Origin: Streptomyces avidinii
GTDB taxonomy: Bacteria; Actinomycetota; Actinomycetes; Streptomycetales; Streptomycetaceae
NCBI RefSeq assembly: GCF_014650695.1
Contig: NZ_BMVL01000022.1
Span: 1-64,000, forward strand
Direction: 5' to 3'
DNA length: 64,000 nucleotides
Part shown: in pieces, positions 39,101 through 51,100 of the stretch
Layout: the number at the start of each line of letters is the position of its first letter
How positions within the stretch are numbered: the stretch's first letter is position 1
Made by a program: the position numbers and the translations under genes
Notes under the pieces: model-generated
What the model was told of the DNA's origin: nothing
Seen by the model: the letters and a program-made list of their open reading frames with translations, nothing else
The model's database searches: none

Positions 39101-42100
39101 CCCAGGGTGTAGGCGATCCGGCCGGAGAGCACGCTGCCGACCGCTCCGGTCAGCGCGTAGTCCTGCCCGCCCTCCATGGAGGTGAGCAGGGTGCCGTAGT
39201 CGTGCGATCCCGCGCCCACGAAGACACCGGTGCGGCTGCCGCGCAGGGACCGTGCGTCCGCGCCGGTCCGCTCCAGCGCCTCCCAGGAGGTCTCCAGCAG
39301 CAGGCGCTGCTGCGGGTCCATCGCCAGGGCCTCGCGGGGCGAGATCCCGAAGAAGGCCGCGTCGAACCGGGCCGCATCCGGGAGGAAGCCGCCGGTCTGG
39401 GAGAACGCCGCGTCGGCGGGGACGTCCCAGTTGCGGTCGGTGGGGAAGTCCCCGATCCCGTCCTTGCCGGCCGCGACCAGGTCCCAGAGCCCTTCGGGAG
39501 AGTTCGCCCCGCCGGGGAACCGGCAGGCCATCCCGACGATCACCACGGGGTCGCTCTCGGGGGCGGCGGACGGCGCGGACACCGTCTCTGCTGCCCGGTC
39601 CTCGCCCAGCAGCAGGGTCCGCAGCTCGGCCGCGGCCGCGAGCGGCGTGGGGTGGTCGAAGACGAGGGTGGCGGGCAGCCGTACCCCGGTGGCCGACGCG
39701 AGCCGGTTGCGCAGGTCCACGGCGGTCAGCGAATCGAACCCGAGGTCCTTGAACGGCTTCGCCGGCGCGACGGCCTCGGCTCCCGCGTGCCCCAGGGCCA
39801 GTCCCGCCGAGGTCCGCACGAGGTCCAGCAGGACGCGGTCGCGCTCTCCGTCGGTCAGCCCGGCGAGCCTCTCCGCCAGCGGGGACCCGCCGGCGGCCGG
39901 TTCCGCGGCGACGGCACGGGCCGCCTCCGGGATCTCGTCGAGCAGGGGCCGCCGCCGGGCCGCGGTGAAGGTCTCGGTGAAGCGCCCCCAGTCCATGTCG
40001 GTGACGGTCAGGGCGGTTTCGTCGTGGTCGAGTGCCTGCTGGAGCGCTCCGATCGCCCGGTCCGGGTCCATCGAGAGCACTCCGCCGCGAGCCAGTTCCC
40101 GCGCCAGGTCGTCGTCGACCATGCCGCCGCCGGCCCAGCTGCCCCAGGCCACCGAGGTGGCGACGAGGCCGCGCCTGCGGCGGTCGGCCGCGAGCGCGTC
40201 GGCGTAGGCGTTGGCGGCCGCGTAGGCGGCCTGTCCGGCACTGCCCCAGACCGCGGCTCCGGAGGAGAACAGCACGAAGGCGTCGAGGTCGTGACCGGCC
40301 AGCAGTTCGTCCAGGTGGCGAGCGCCGTCGGCCTTCGCGGCCACGACCTCCGCCCACTGGGCGAGGGTGGTGTCCGTCAGCGCGGCCACACGGTTGACGC
40401 CCGCGGTGTGCACCACGGCGGTGACGGGGAATCCGTCCGGGACGCAGGCCAGTGCCTCGGCCAGCCCGTCGCGTTCGGCGACGTCGCAGGCGGCGACGGT
40501 GACGTCGGCCCCCAGCTCGCGCAGCTCGGCGACCAGGTCGTCCGCACCGTCGGCGGCCATCCCCCTCCTGCTGGTCAGCAGGAGGTGTCCGGCGCCCTCC
40601 CGGGCCAGCCAGCGGGCGACCCGGGCGCCGAGGGCACCGGTGCCACCCGTCACCACGACGGTGCCGTCCGGGCGGGGCCGCCAGCGGCGGTTCGGCTTCG
40701 CGCGGTCCAGCGGGGCGCGCACCAGCCTGCGGACGTAGAGTCCGGCGGCGCGCAACGCGTACTCCTGCTCGTCGCCGCTCGCGTCGAGCACGGTGCGCAG
40801 CAGTCCGGCGGCCCGCTCGTCGAGTACGGACGGCAGGTCGACGAGTCCGCCCCAGGCGTCGGGGCTCTCCAGCCCGGCGACCCGGCCCAGGCCCCAGAAC
40901 TGGGCCTGGTGCGGTGCGGACACCTGGTCCGACCGCCCGGTGCCGACGGCGCCGCGGGTCAGGCACCACAGCGGTGCGCCGATACCGGCGTCCCGCAGCG
41001 CGTTCAGCAGGGCCAGGGTCCCGGCGACGCCCGCGGGGACCGCGGGGTGCTCGGGGTGCGGCCGGGCGTCGAGTCCCAGCAGGGACACCACGCCGGTCCA
41101 TGCGGTGCCCTCCGAGGCACGCAGTACGTCCGGGGAGAGCGACGGGCCCGACGGCACGACGGTGACGTGCTCGCCGAGGGCCGAGCGTGCCCAGCGGGCC
41201 TCCTCGCCGTCCGGGTCCGCGGTCACCAGCAGCCAGGTACCGGACGGGGCCGGCGCGGCGGCAGGTGCCACCGGCGTCCAGGAGACGCGGTAGCGCCAGC
41301 TGTCCGCCAGCGCGGAGTCCTTGCGCCTGCGGCGCCAGCCGGAGAGGGCCGGGAGCAGCGACTGGAGCGACTGGCCGTCCTGGACGTCGAGTTCGGCCGC
41401 CACGGCGTCCACGTCGCCGCGTTCGACGGCCTGCCACAGCGCGGCGTCGTCGTCCGCCCCGCCCCGACCGGCCGCCGTGGCGACGGAATCGGGCCAGAAC
41501 CGGCTGCGCCGGAAGGGATAGGTCGGCAGTTCGGCGCGGGGGCCGCCGGTGGCGCCGAGCACTGCGGTCCAGTCGACGCGGGTGCCGCGTACGAAGGCCT
41601 CGGCCAGTGAGGTGGCGAAGCGGTCGGGTCCGCCCTGGTCCCGACGCAGGGTGCCGACGGCGGCGGCGGTGGCGCCGACCGCGTCGATGGCGTCCTGCAC
41701 GGCGGGAACGAGCACCGGGTGCGGGCTGACCTCCACGAACACGTCGTGGCCCTGGGCGAGGAGGTCCTCGACGACCGGCCCGAACAGCACCGGGCGGCGG
41801 AGGTTGCGGTACCAGTAGCCGGCGTCCAGCCCGGCCGTGTCGAGCGGACCGCCCGTGGTCGTGGAGTGGAAGGGGATCTCTCCCGTGCGCGGTGCGATGC
41901 CGGCCGTCAGCTCGGCCAGCCGCTCCTCGATCCGCTCCACGTGGGCGGAGTGCGAGGCGTAGTCGACGGGGATGCGGCGGGCGCGTACGCCGTCGGCCTC
42001 GCAGCCGGCCAGCAGCTCCGCGAGCGCCTCCGGGTCGCCGGAGACGACGGTGGACCTGCGGCTGTTGTTCGCCGCGACGGAGATCCGGCCGTCCCAGCGG

Positions 42101-45100
42101 GAGATCCGCTCGGCCGTGTCGGCCGGAGGCAGGGCCACGGACACCATGCCGCCGTGCCCGGAGAGTTCTTCGGCGATCAGCTTGCTGCGCAGGGTGACGA
42201 GAGCGGCGCCGTCCTCCAGCGAGAGCGCACCGGCCACGCAGGCCGCGGCGATCTCGCCCTGGGAGTGGCCGACCACGGCGGCCGGCTCGACACCGCAGGA
42301 GCGCCAGAGGCCGGCGAGCGAGACGCCCACGGCCCACGAGGCGGGCTGCACGACGTCCACCCGGTCCAGCCCGGGGGCGCCGTCGGCGCCGTGGATGACC
42401 TCGGCCAGCGACCAGTCGGTCAGGGGCGCGAGCGCCCCCGCACAGCGGTCCATCCACTGCGCGAACACCGGCGAGGACTCCCACAGCCCGGCGGCCATGC
42501 CGGCCCACTGGGCGCCCTGACCGGGGAAGACGAAGACGGTCCGGCCCCGCGTGTCGGCGGTGCCGCGCACCACGCGCGGGTCGCCCTCGCCGCGGGCCAG
42601 CGCGCCGAGCGCCGGCAGGTGTCCGCCGGTGGCGTCGGCGAGCACGACCGCCCGCTCGTCCCAGGTCGCCCTGGTGGTGACGAGGGCGCGGCCGATGTCC
42701 GCCGCGGGCGCGTCGGGCATCCGGTCGAGCAGGCGCTCGGCCTGCTCGCGCAGGGCCTCTTCGGACGTGGCGCTCAACGCCCAGGGAAATACGGCGGTGG
42801 TGAGGACGGACGGCTGCTCGTCCGGCAGTTCGGCGGGCTCGGCGACGAGAGGCGCCTGCTCCAGGATCACGTGCGCGTTGGTGCCGCTGACGCCGAAGGC
42901 GGACACGGCCGCACGGCGCGGGCGGTCCTGCGCGGGCCACGGCCGGGTCTCGGTGAGCAGCTCGACGGCGCCCCCGGACCAGTCGACCTCGGCGGTGGGC
43001 TCGGTGGCGTGCAGCGTGGCCGGGAGCTGTTCGTGGCGCAGCGCCAGGAGCAGCTTCAGCACGCCGGCCATGCCGGCCGCGGCTTGGGTGTGCCCGATGT
43101 TGGACTTGACCGAACCGAGGTAGAGCGGGCGGTCGGCGGGCCGGTCCTGGCCGTAGGTGGCCAGCAGCGCCTGCGCCTCGATCGGGTCGCCGAGCGCCGT
43201 ACCCGTACCGTGCGCCTCCACGGCGTCGACGTCGCGGGGGGCGAGGCCGGCCTCCGCCAGTGCCTGGAGGATCACCCGCTGTTGCGCGGGCCCGTTGGGC
43301 GCGCTGAGTCCGTTGGACGCGCCGTCCTGGTTGACGGCGCTGCCCCGTACGACGGCCAGCACGTCGTGGCCCCGGCGGCGGGCGTCCGAGAGCCGCTCCA
43401 CCAGTACGGTGCCGACGCCCTCGCCCCAGCCGGTGCCGTCCGCGCCCGAACCGAACGCCTTGCAGCGCCCGTCCACGGCGAGACCGCGCTGCCGGGAGAA
43501 CTCCACGAAGATGTCCGGGGTGGACATCACCGTCACGCCGGAGGCCAGCGCGAGGTCGCACTCGCCGGCGTTCAGCGCCTGGATGGCGAGGTGCAGCGCC
43601 ACCAGGGACGAGGAACAGGCGGTGTCCACGGTCATCGCGGGGCCTTCGAGGCCCAGGGTGTAGGCGATGCGCCCGGACAGCACGCTGGAGGCGGTGCCGG
43701 TCAGTACGTGCCCCTCGACCTCCGCCGAGCCCAGGAGGGTGGCGTAGTCCTGGCCGTTGGTGCCGACGAACACGCCCGTGCGGCTGCCCGCGAGGGTCGT
43801 CGGGTCGATCCCGGCGCGCTCCAGGACTTCCCAGGAGGACTCCAGCAGGATCCGCTGCTGCGGGTCCATCGCCAGGGCCTCGCGCGGCGAGATCCCGAAG
43901 AACGCGGCGTCGAAGCCGGCCACGTCCGCAAGGAAGCCGCCCTCGCGGACGTAGCTGGTGCCCGCCCGGCCCGGGTCGGGGCTGTAGAGACCGTGGAGGT
44001 CCCAGCCGCGGTCCGACGGGAAGGGGCCGATGGCGTCCCGCCCGTCGAGGACGAGCTGCCACAGGTCCTCGGGGGTGCGGACGTCGCCGGGGAACCGGCA
44101 GGCGGCCGCGACGATCACGATCGGATCGTCGTGGTCGCGCACCGCCGCCGTGCGCTCCACGGCTGCGGCGGACGTCCCCTCGATCCCGGCGGCGAGGTGC
44201 TCGACGAGCCGGCCGGGAGTGGGGTGGTCGAAGACCAGACCGGGCGACAGCCGCCTCCCGGTGGCGGCGGCGAGCCGGTTGCGGAACTCGACGCCGATCA
44301 ACGAGTCGAAGCCGAGGTTCCGGAAGGTCCGGTCCTCCTGGATCCGGGCGGTGGCGGGCAGGCCCAGTACGGCCGCGGCCTCGGCGGTGACCAGCTTCGC
44401 GAGTGCGCCGCGCAGCGCCTGCCCGGCGAGGCCGGCGAACCGGTCGGCGGAGGCGTCCGTGCCGGAGCGGCGGGGCTCTCGCTGCCGGGCCCGGCGCACT
44501 TCGGCGACGCCGTCGAGCAGCGGGTTGGGCCGGCCGGTGCCGGAGCCCTCCGCGAAACGCTCCCAGTCGACGTCGGCGACGGTGACGGAGTTCTCCCCGT
44601 CGTCCAGGGCGCGGCCGAGCTCGGCCAGCGCCCGGGCAGGATCGAGCGGGACCAACCCGGTGCGCGCCAGCTGGCGGCGTGCGGCCTCCGTGTCGGCCGC
44701 CATTCCGGCGCCGGCCCACGAGCCCCAGGCCACCGCGGTGGCGGGCAGACCGAGCTGGGCCCGGTGGACGGCGAGGGCGTCCAGGTAGGCGTTGGCAGCG
44801 GCGTAGTTGCCCTGTCCGGCCAGGCCCACCGAGCCCGCGAAGGAGGAGAACAGGACGAAGGCGGTCAGGTCGAGGTCGCGGGTGAGCTCGTGCAGGTGGC
44901 GTGCGCCGATGGCCTTGGGGCCGGCGACGGTGGCGAACCGGTCGGGGGTGAGCGCATCGAGGACCCCGTCGTCCAGCACACCTGCGGCGTGCACGACAGC
45001 GGTCAGCGGCCGGTCCTCCGGCAGCCCGGCGAGCAGTGCCGCGAGGGCGTCCCGGTCGGTGACGTCGCAGGCGGCGACGGTGACCTCGGTGCCCGATTCC

Positions 45101-48100
45101 CTCAGGCGGGCGGCCAGTTCGACCGCACCTTGCGTTTGCGCGCCCCGCCTGCTGGTCAGCAGTACGTGCCGGGCGCCCGCTTCGGCGAGCCAGTGGGCGA
45201 TGTGCGTGCCCAGTGCGCCGGTCCCGCCGGTGACCAGAACGGTCCCGTCCGAGAGCGCGGGGTGGTCCCCGCGGGCGTCGCCGCCCCGGGTGGTGACGCG
45301 GCCGAGCCGCCGCGCGAGCAGGCCGGCGGCACGAAGGGCCACCTGGTCCTCCCCGCTCGTGCCGGTCAGGACGGCGCACAGCCGGGCACGGGCCCGGTCG
45401 TCCAGGGCCGCGGGCAGGTCGGCGAGACCGCCCCAGCGTTCGGGGTGTTCCAGGGCGGCGACCCGGCCCATGCCCCACAGCTGCGCCTGCTCGGGGGCGT
45501 CGAGCGGGTCGGAGGGGCTCACCGCGACGGCGCCGCGGGTCAGGCACCACAGGCGGCTGTCGCCGCCGAGGTCGCCCATCGCCTGGAGCAGTACGGCGGT
45601 GGCGGCCGTTCCGGAGGCGGGCGAGCCGTCCAGCGCGAGCAGCGACACGACGCCGGCGCCGTCCTCGCCGAGCGCCGTGCGCAGCGCGTCGGCGACCTCG
45701 GCACGGGTGGGCCCGGCCGCGTCCAGCGCCACCACGACGGGCTGTGCCCCGTACTCGCGCAGCGCGTCGGCCACGGCCTGCGCGGTGGTCTCGTCGGGCC
45801 CTGCGGAGGGAACGACCAGTGCCCAGGTCCCGGTCAGTACAGGGCGGGGGCCGTCGGGTACGGCGGCCCAGGTGACGCGGTAGCGCAGGGAGTCGGCCGG
45901 GGCGGAGGAGGAGCGCGTGACCGGGTCGACCCAGTAGCGCTCGTGCTGGAAGGCGTAGGTGGGCAGATCGATCCGCCGGGCTCCGTACGGAGCGAACAGG
46001 GCGGGCCAGTCCACGTCCGCACCGGCGGCGTGCAGGCGGCCGGCCGCGGTCACGGCGGACCGGGCCTCGTCGCCGCCACCCCGCAGGACGGGTACGGCGG
46101 TGACGTCCGCGTCGCGGCCCGCGTCCGCGAGGACCTCCTCGGCCATCGCGGTCAGCGGGCCGCCCGGGCCGAGCTCGAGCAGCTTGTCCACTCCCAGGCC
46201 CAGCGCCGTGGTGACGGCGTCGGCGAAGCGGACGGTCTCGCGGGCATGGCTCACCCAGTAGGCCGGCGTGAGCAGTTCGTCGCCCGCGACGGCCCCGGTC
46301 AGACCGGAGACGACGGGCATCCTCGGCCGGTGGAACTCCACCGAGGCGAGCACGTCGGCGAACTCCGCCAGCATCGGGTCCATCAGGGACGAGTGGAAGG
46401 CGTGGCTGACGACCAGCCGCTTGGTGCGGCGCCCCTGCCCGGCGAAGTCGCGGACGAGCGCGTCCACCGCGGTCTCGTCGCCCGACAGCACGAGCGACCG
46501 GGGGCCGTTGACGGCGGCGACGGACACGCCCTCGGGCAGCGGCGGCAGTTCGTCCTCGGTGGCCTGCACCGCGGCCATCGCGCCGCCCGCGGGCAGCGCC
46601 TGCATCAGCCGGCCGCGGGCCGCCACGACACGGCAGGCGTCCGACAGCGTCCACACCCCGGCGACGTGGGCGGCCGCCAGCTCGCCGATCGAATGGCCCA
46701 GCAGCACGTCCGGGCCGATGCTCCAGGAAGCGACCAGCTCGAACAGCGCCACTTCCAGCGCGAACAGCGCGGGCTGGGCCCACTCGGTCCGGTCCAGCGC
46801 CTCGGCGTCGCCGAACACGACGTCCTTCAGGGAGCGTCCCAGCAGCGGGTCCAGATGTCCGCACACCTCGTCGAACGCCGCGGTGAACACCGGCTGGGTC
46901 TCGTACAGTTCGCGTCCCATCGCGACACGCTGCGAACCCTGTCCGGTGAAGAGGAACGCGGTCGATCCGTCGCCCCGCGCGACGGCGCGCACCACTGCGG
47001 CGGCGCTCTCGCCCGCGGCGAGAGCGCTCAGCCCGGACAGGAACTCGTCCCGGTCCGCGGCCGTCAGCAGCGCCCGGTGCTCCAGGCCCGCCCGGGTGAC
47101 GGCCAGCGACAGGCCCACGTCCGCCGGACGCGGCTCCCGCGCCCGGACGTGATCGGCCAGCCGCAGCGCCTGGGCCCGCAGCGCCTCCTCGGAACGGGCC
47201 GAGAGCACCCACGGGACGATTCCGGCCGGCTCGTCCGTGGGCTCGTCCTGCACCGCAGCGGGTGCCGCCTGCTCCAGGATGACGTGGGCGTTGGTACCGC
47301 TGATGCCGAACGAGGACACGCCGGCCCGGCGCGGGCGGCCCGGCGCGGGCCAGGCACGCGCCTCGGTCAGCAGCTCCACCGCGCCCGCGGACCAGTCCAC
47401 GTGCGGCGAGGGCTCGTCGACGTGCAGGGTCCGCGGCAGCGTCCCGTGCTGCATGGCGAGTACGGACTTGATCACACCGGCGATACCGGCGGCGGCCTGC
47501 GTGTGCCCGATGTTCGACTTGACGGAGCCGAGCATCAGCGGAAGGACCCGGTCCTGGCCGTAGGTGGCCAGCAGCGCCTGCGCCTCGATCGGGTCGCCCA
47601 GCTTCGTGCCCGTACCGTGCGCCTCCACCATGTCCACGTCGGCGGCGGCCAGCCGGGCGTCGGCCAGCGCCTGCCGGATGACGCGCTGCTGAGCGAGGCC
47701 GTTGGGGGCGGTCAGACCGTTGGACGCGCCGTCGGAGTTGACGGCGGAGCCGCGTACGACCGCCAGGACCCGGCGGCCGTCGCGTACGGCGTCGGAGAGG
47801 CGCTGGACGGCGAGCATGCCGACGCCCTCGCCCCAGCCGGTGCCGTCGGCCGCGGCCGAGAAGGCCTTGCAGCGGCCGTCGCCGGCCAGGCCGCCCTGGC
47901 GGGAGAACTCCACGAACGCCCCGGGGGTGGCCATCACGGTGACACCGCCCACCAGCGCGAGGTCGCACTCGCCGTCGCGCAGGGCCCGCACCCCGAGGTG
48001 GAGCGCCACCAGCGAGGACGAGCAGGCCGTGTCCACGGTCAGCGCGGGGCCCTCGAGGCCCAGGACGTAGGCGATGCGCCCGGACAGCACGCTCGGCGCC

Positions 48101-51100
48101 GTACCGGTCATGACGTGGCCGTCGGACTCCGAACTCTCGTGCAGCCGGGGCCCGTACTCCGAGGGGCTGGCGCCGACGAACACGGCGGTGCGGCTGCCCC
48201 GCAGGGACAGCGCGTCCACGCCCGCCCGCTCCAGCGCCTCCCACGAGGTCTCCAGCAGCAGCCGCTGCTGGGGGTCCATCGCCAGGGCCTCGCGCGGCGA
48301 GATCCCGAAGAATCCGGCGTCGAAGCCGGCCGCGTCCGGAAGGAAGCCGCCCTCGCCGGCGAACCCGGCGGGCAGTTCCCAGCCGCGGTCGGCGGGCAGC
48401 GGCGAGATGGCGTCGCCCTCGGCGGACACGAACCGCCAGAGTTCCTCGGGCGAGTCGATGCCGCCCGGGAAGCGGCAGCTCATGCCGACGATCACGATGG
48501 GGTCCTCCCCCGCGGCCCGGGCGACGGCCCGGTCCTCGGAGGCGGCCGCCTGCGGCGCGTCCGCCTGCAGCCGCCGGGCGAGGGCGTCCGGCGTGGGGTG
48601 GTCGAACAGCAGCGTGGTCGCGATGCGGCGGCCGGTCGCCTGCGTCAGGCGTTCGCCGAGCTCGGCCAGCATCAGGGAGCTGAAGCCGAGCTCCTTGAAG
48701 GCGGAGTTCATCGCGATGTCGTCCGGGGACTCGTGGCCGAGCACCAGGGCCGTGACGGAGCGCACGAGCTCCGCCACCGTGGGGCCGGACTCCGTCCCGT
48801 CGGTCTGCGGAGCCGCCTCGGGGGCCTGCTCCTGGGGCCGGACGCCCCGGCCCGGCGCGGGGCGCGCCGCGCCGGCGGTCCGCTGCGCCCCCTCCGCCAG
48901 CCAGTGGCGCCGGCGCTGGAACGCGTAGGTGGGCAGTGCCGCCCTGCGGGCGCCGGCCTCCGTGGCCAACCGCGCCCAGTCCATCGGGACCCCGCGGACG
49001 TACAGCGCCGCGAGCGCGGCGAGCGCCGCTTCCGGCTCCTGCCGGTCACGGCCCCGGAGCAGGGGAACGCACACCGCTTCGGCGCCGCGCAGGCAGTCGC
49101 GGGTCATCGCCGACAGCACGCCGTCGGGGCCGAGTTCGAGGATGGTGGTCACGCCCTGGTCCTCGAGGAGGCGCACTCCGTCCAGGAAGCGGACGGAGCC
49201 GCGCACGTGCCGGACCCAGTAGTCCGGCGAGCAGGCCTCGTCCGCGGTGAGCAGCCGGCCCGTCTCGTTGGAGACGACCGGGATCCGGGGGGCGTGGAAG
49301 GTCAGGCCCTGCGCCACCGCGCGGAACTCGGCGAGCATCCCGTCCATGTGCGGGGAGTGGAAGGCATGGCTGACGCGGAGCCGCTTGGTCTTGCGACCCT
49401 GTTCCGCCCAGTGTGCGGCTATCCCCAGTACCGCGTCCTCGTCACCGGCGATCACCGTGGAGGCCGGTCCGTTGAGCGCGGCCACGGCGACCGAAGCGCC
49501 GTCACCGAGGAACGGCAGCAGTTCCTCCCCGGTGGCCTGGACGGACACCATCGCGCCGTTCGACGGCTGGGCCTGCATCAGCCGGCCGCGCGCCGCGACG
49601 AACGTGCACGCGTCCTCCAGGGACAGGACGCCCGCCACGTGCGCCGCGGCCAGTTCGCCGACGGAGTGGCCCAGCAGGAGCTGGGGGGCCAGGCCGCAGT
49701 GCTCGGCCCACCGGAAGAGGGCGACCTCGACCGCGAACAGCGCGGGCTGGGTGAACTCCGTACGGTCCAGCAGGTCCGCCTCGGGCGAGCCCTCGCCGGC
49801 GAACAGCACGTCGCGCAGGGGAAGCCGCAGATGCGGATCCATGGCGGCGCACACCTCGTCGAGCGCCGCCGCGTACTCCGGAGAGGCCTGGTAGAGCGAG
49901 GCCGTCATGCCGGGCCGCTGGCTTCCCTGGCCGGAGAAGAGGAAGGCGAGGGAGCCGTCGGAGACGGAGCCGCGCACGGTGTCGGCCCCCGGCGAACCGT
50001 CGGCGAGGCGGCCCAGAGCGGCCGTGGCCTCGTCCGGTCCGGCGGCGAGCAGCACCGCGCGGTGTCCGAAGGCGGTCCGGCTGGTGGCCAGGGCGTGGGC
50101 GACGTCCCGGAGCGGTCGGCCCGGGTGGGCTTCGAGGTGTTCGCGCAGCTTGCGGGCCTGGGCGCGCAGCGCCTGCTCGTCCCGGCCCGAGACGAGCAGC
50201 GGGAAGGGCGTCGCGGACGGCCGGACGCCGGCCCCGGACGGTGCGGGGGCGCCGTCCCATTCGGTGAGCACGGCGTGGCAGTTGGTGCCGCCCATGCCGA
50301 AGGAGCTCACGCCGACGACGAGCCGGCCGGCCCGCTCGGGCCAGGCCGTGAGCTCGGTGTTGACCCGCAGGCCCAGCTCGTCCAGCGGGATGGCCGGGTT
50401 GGGGGACCGGTAGTTGAGGCTGGCGGGGATCTCGCGGTGCCGCGTGGCCAGTACGCCCTTGAGGAACCCGGCGATGCCCGCGGCGCCCTCGAGGTGCCCG
50501 ATGTTGGTCTTCACGGAGCCGACGAGCAGCGGCCGGTCGGCCGGGCGTCCCGCGCCGAGCACGGCGCCGACGGCCGCGGCCTCGACCGGGTCCCCGGTAG
50601 GGGTGCCCGTACCGTGCAGCTCCACGTATGCGACGTCGCCCGGGGCGATCCCGGCCTGCTCGTACGCGGCGGTGATCACCGCCTCCTGGGCGCTGCGCTC
50701 CGGCACCGTGAGGCCGTCGCCGCCACCGTCGTTGTTGACCGCGCTGCCGGCCAGCACGCAGTGGATGTCGTCCCCGTCGGCCACCGCGTCGGCGAGGGGC
50801 TTCAGCACGACGAGGCCGCCGCCCTCACCCCGTACGTAGCCGTTGGCCCGGGCGTCGAAGGTGTAGCAGCGGCCGTCCGGGGACAGCGCGCCGAAGCGTT
50901 CCACGGCGAGCGTGCTGTCCTCGGAAAGGATCAGGTTGACGCCGCCGGCCAGGGCGACGGAGCACTCGCCGCGCCGCAGGCTCTCGGCTGCCAGGTGGAC
51001 GGCGACGAGGGACGACGACTGCCCGGAGTCCACGGTGAAGCTCGGCCCGCGCAGGCCCAGTGCGTAGGAAACCCGGTTGGCGATGAGTGCGCGGCTGAGC

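Noticed and set aside
50990..51050. Loading KS seen as an inactive or broken ketosynthase.
   Set aside because: Cys to Gln is the defining and functional feature of decarboxylating KSQ loading domains, and the downstream HGTGT and NIGH motifs are intact.
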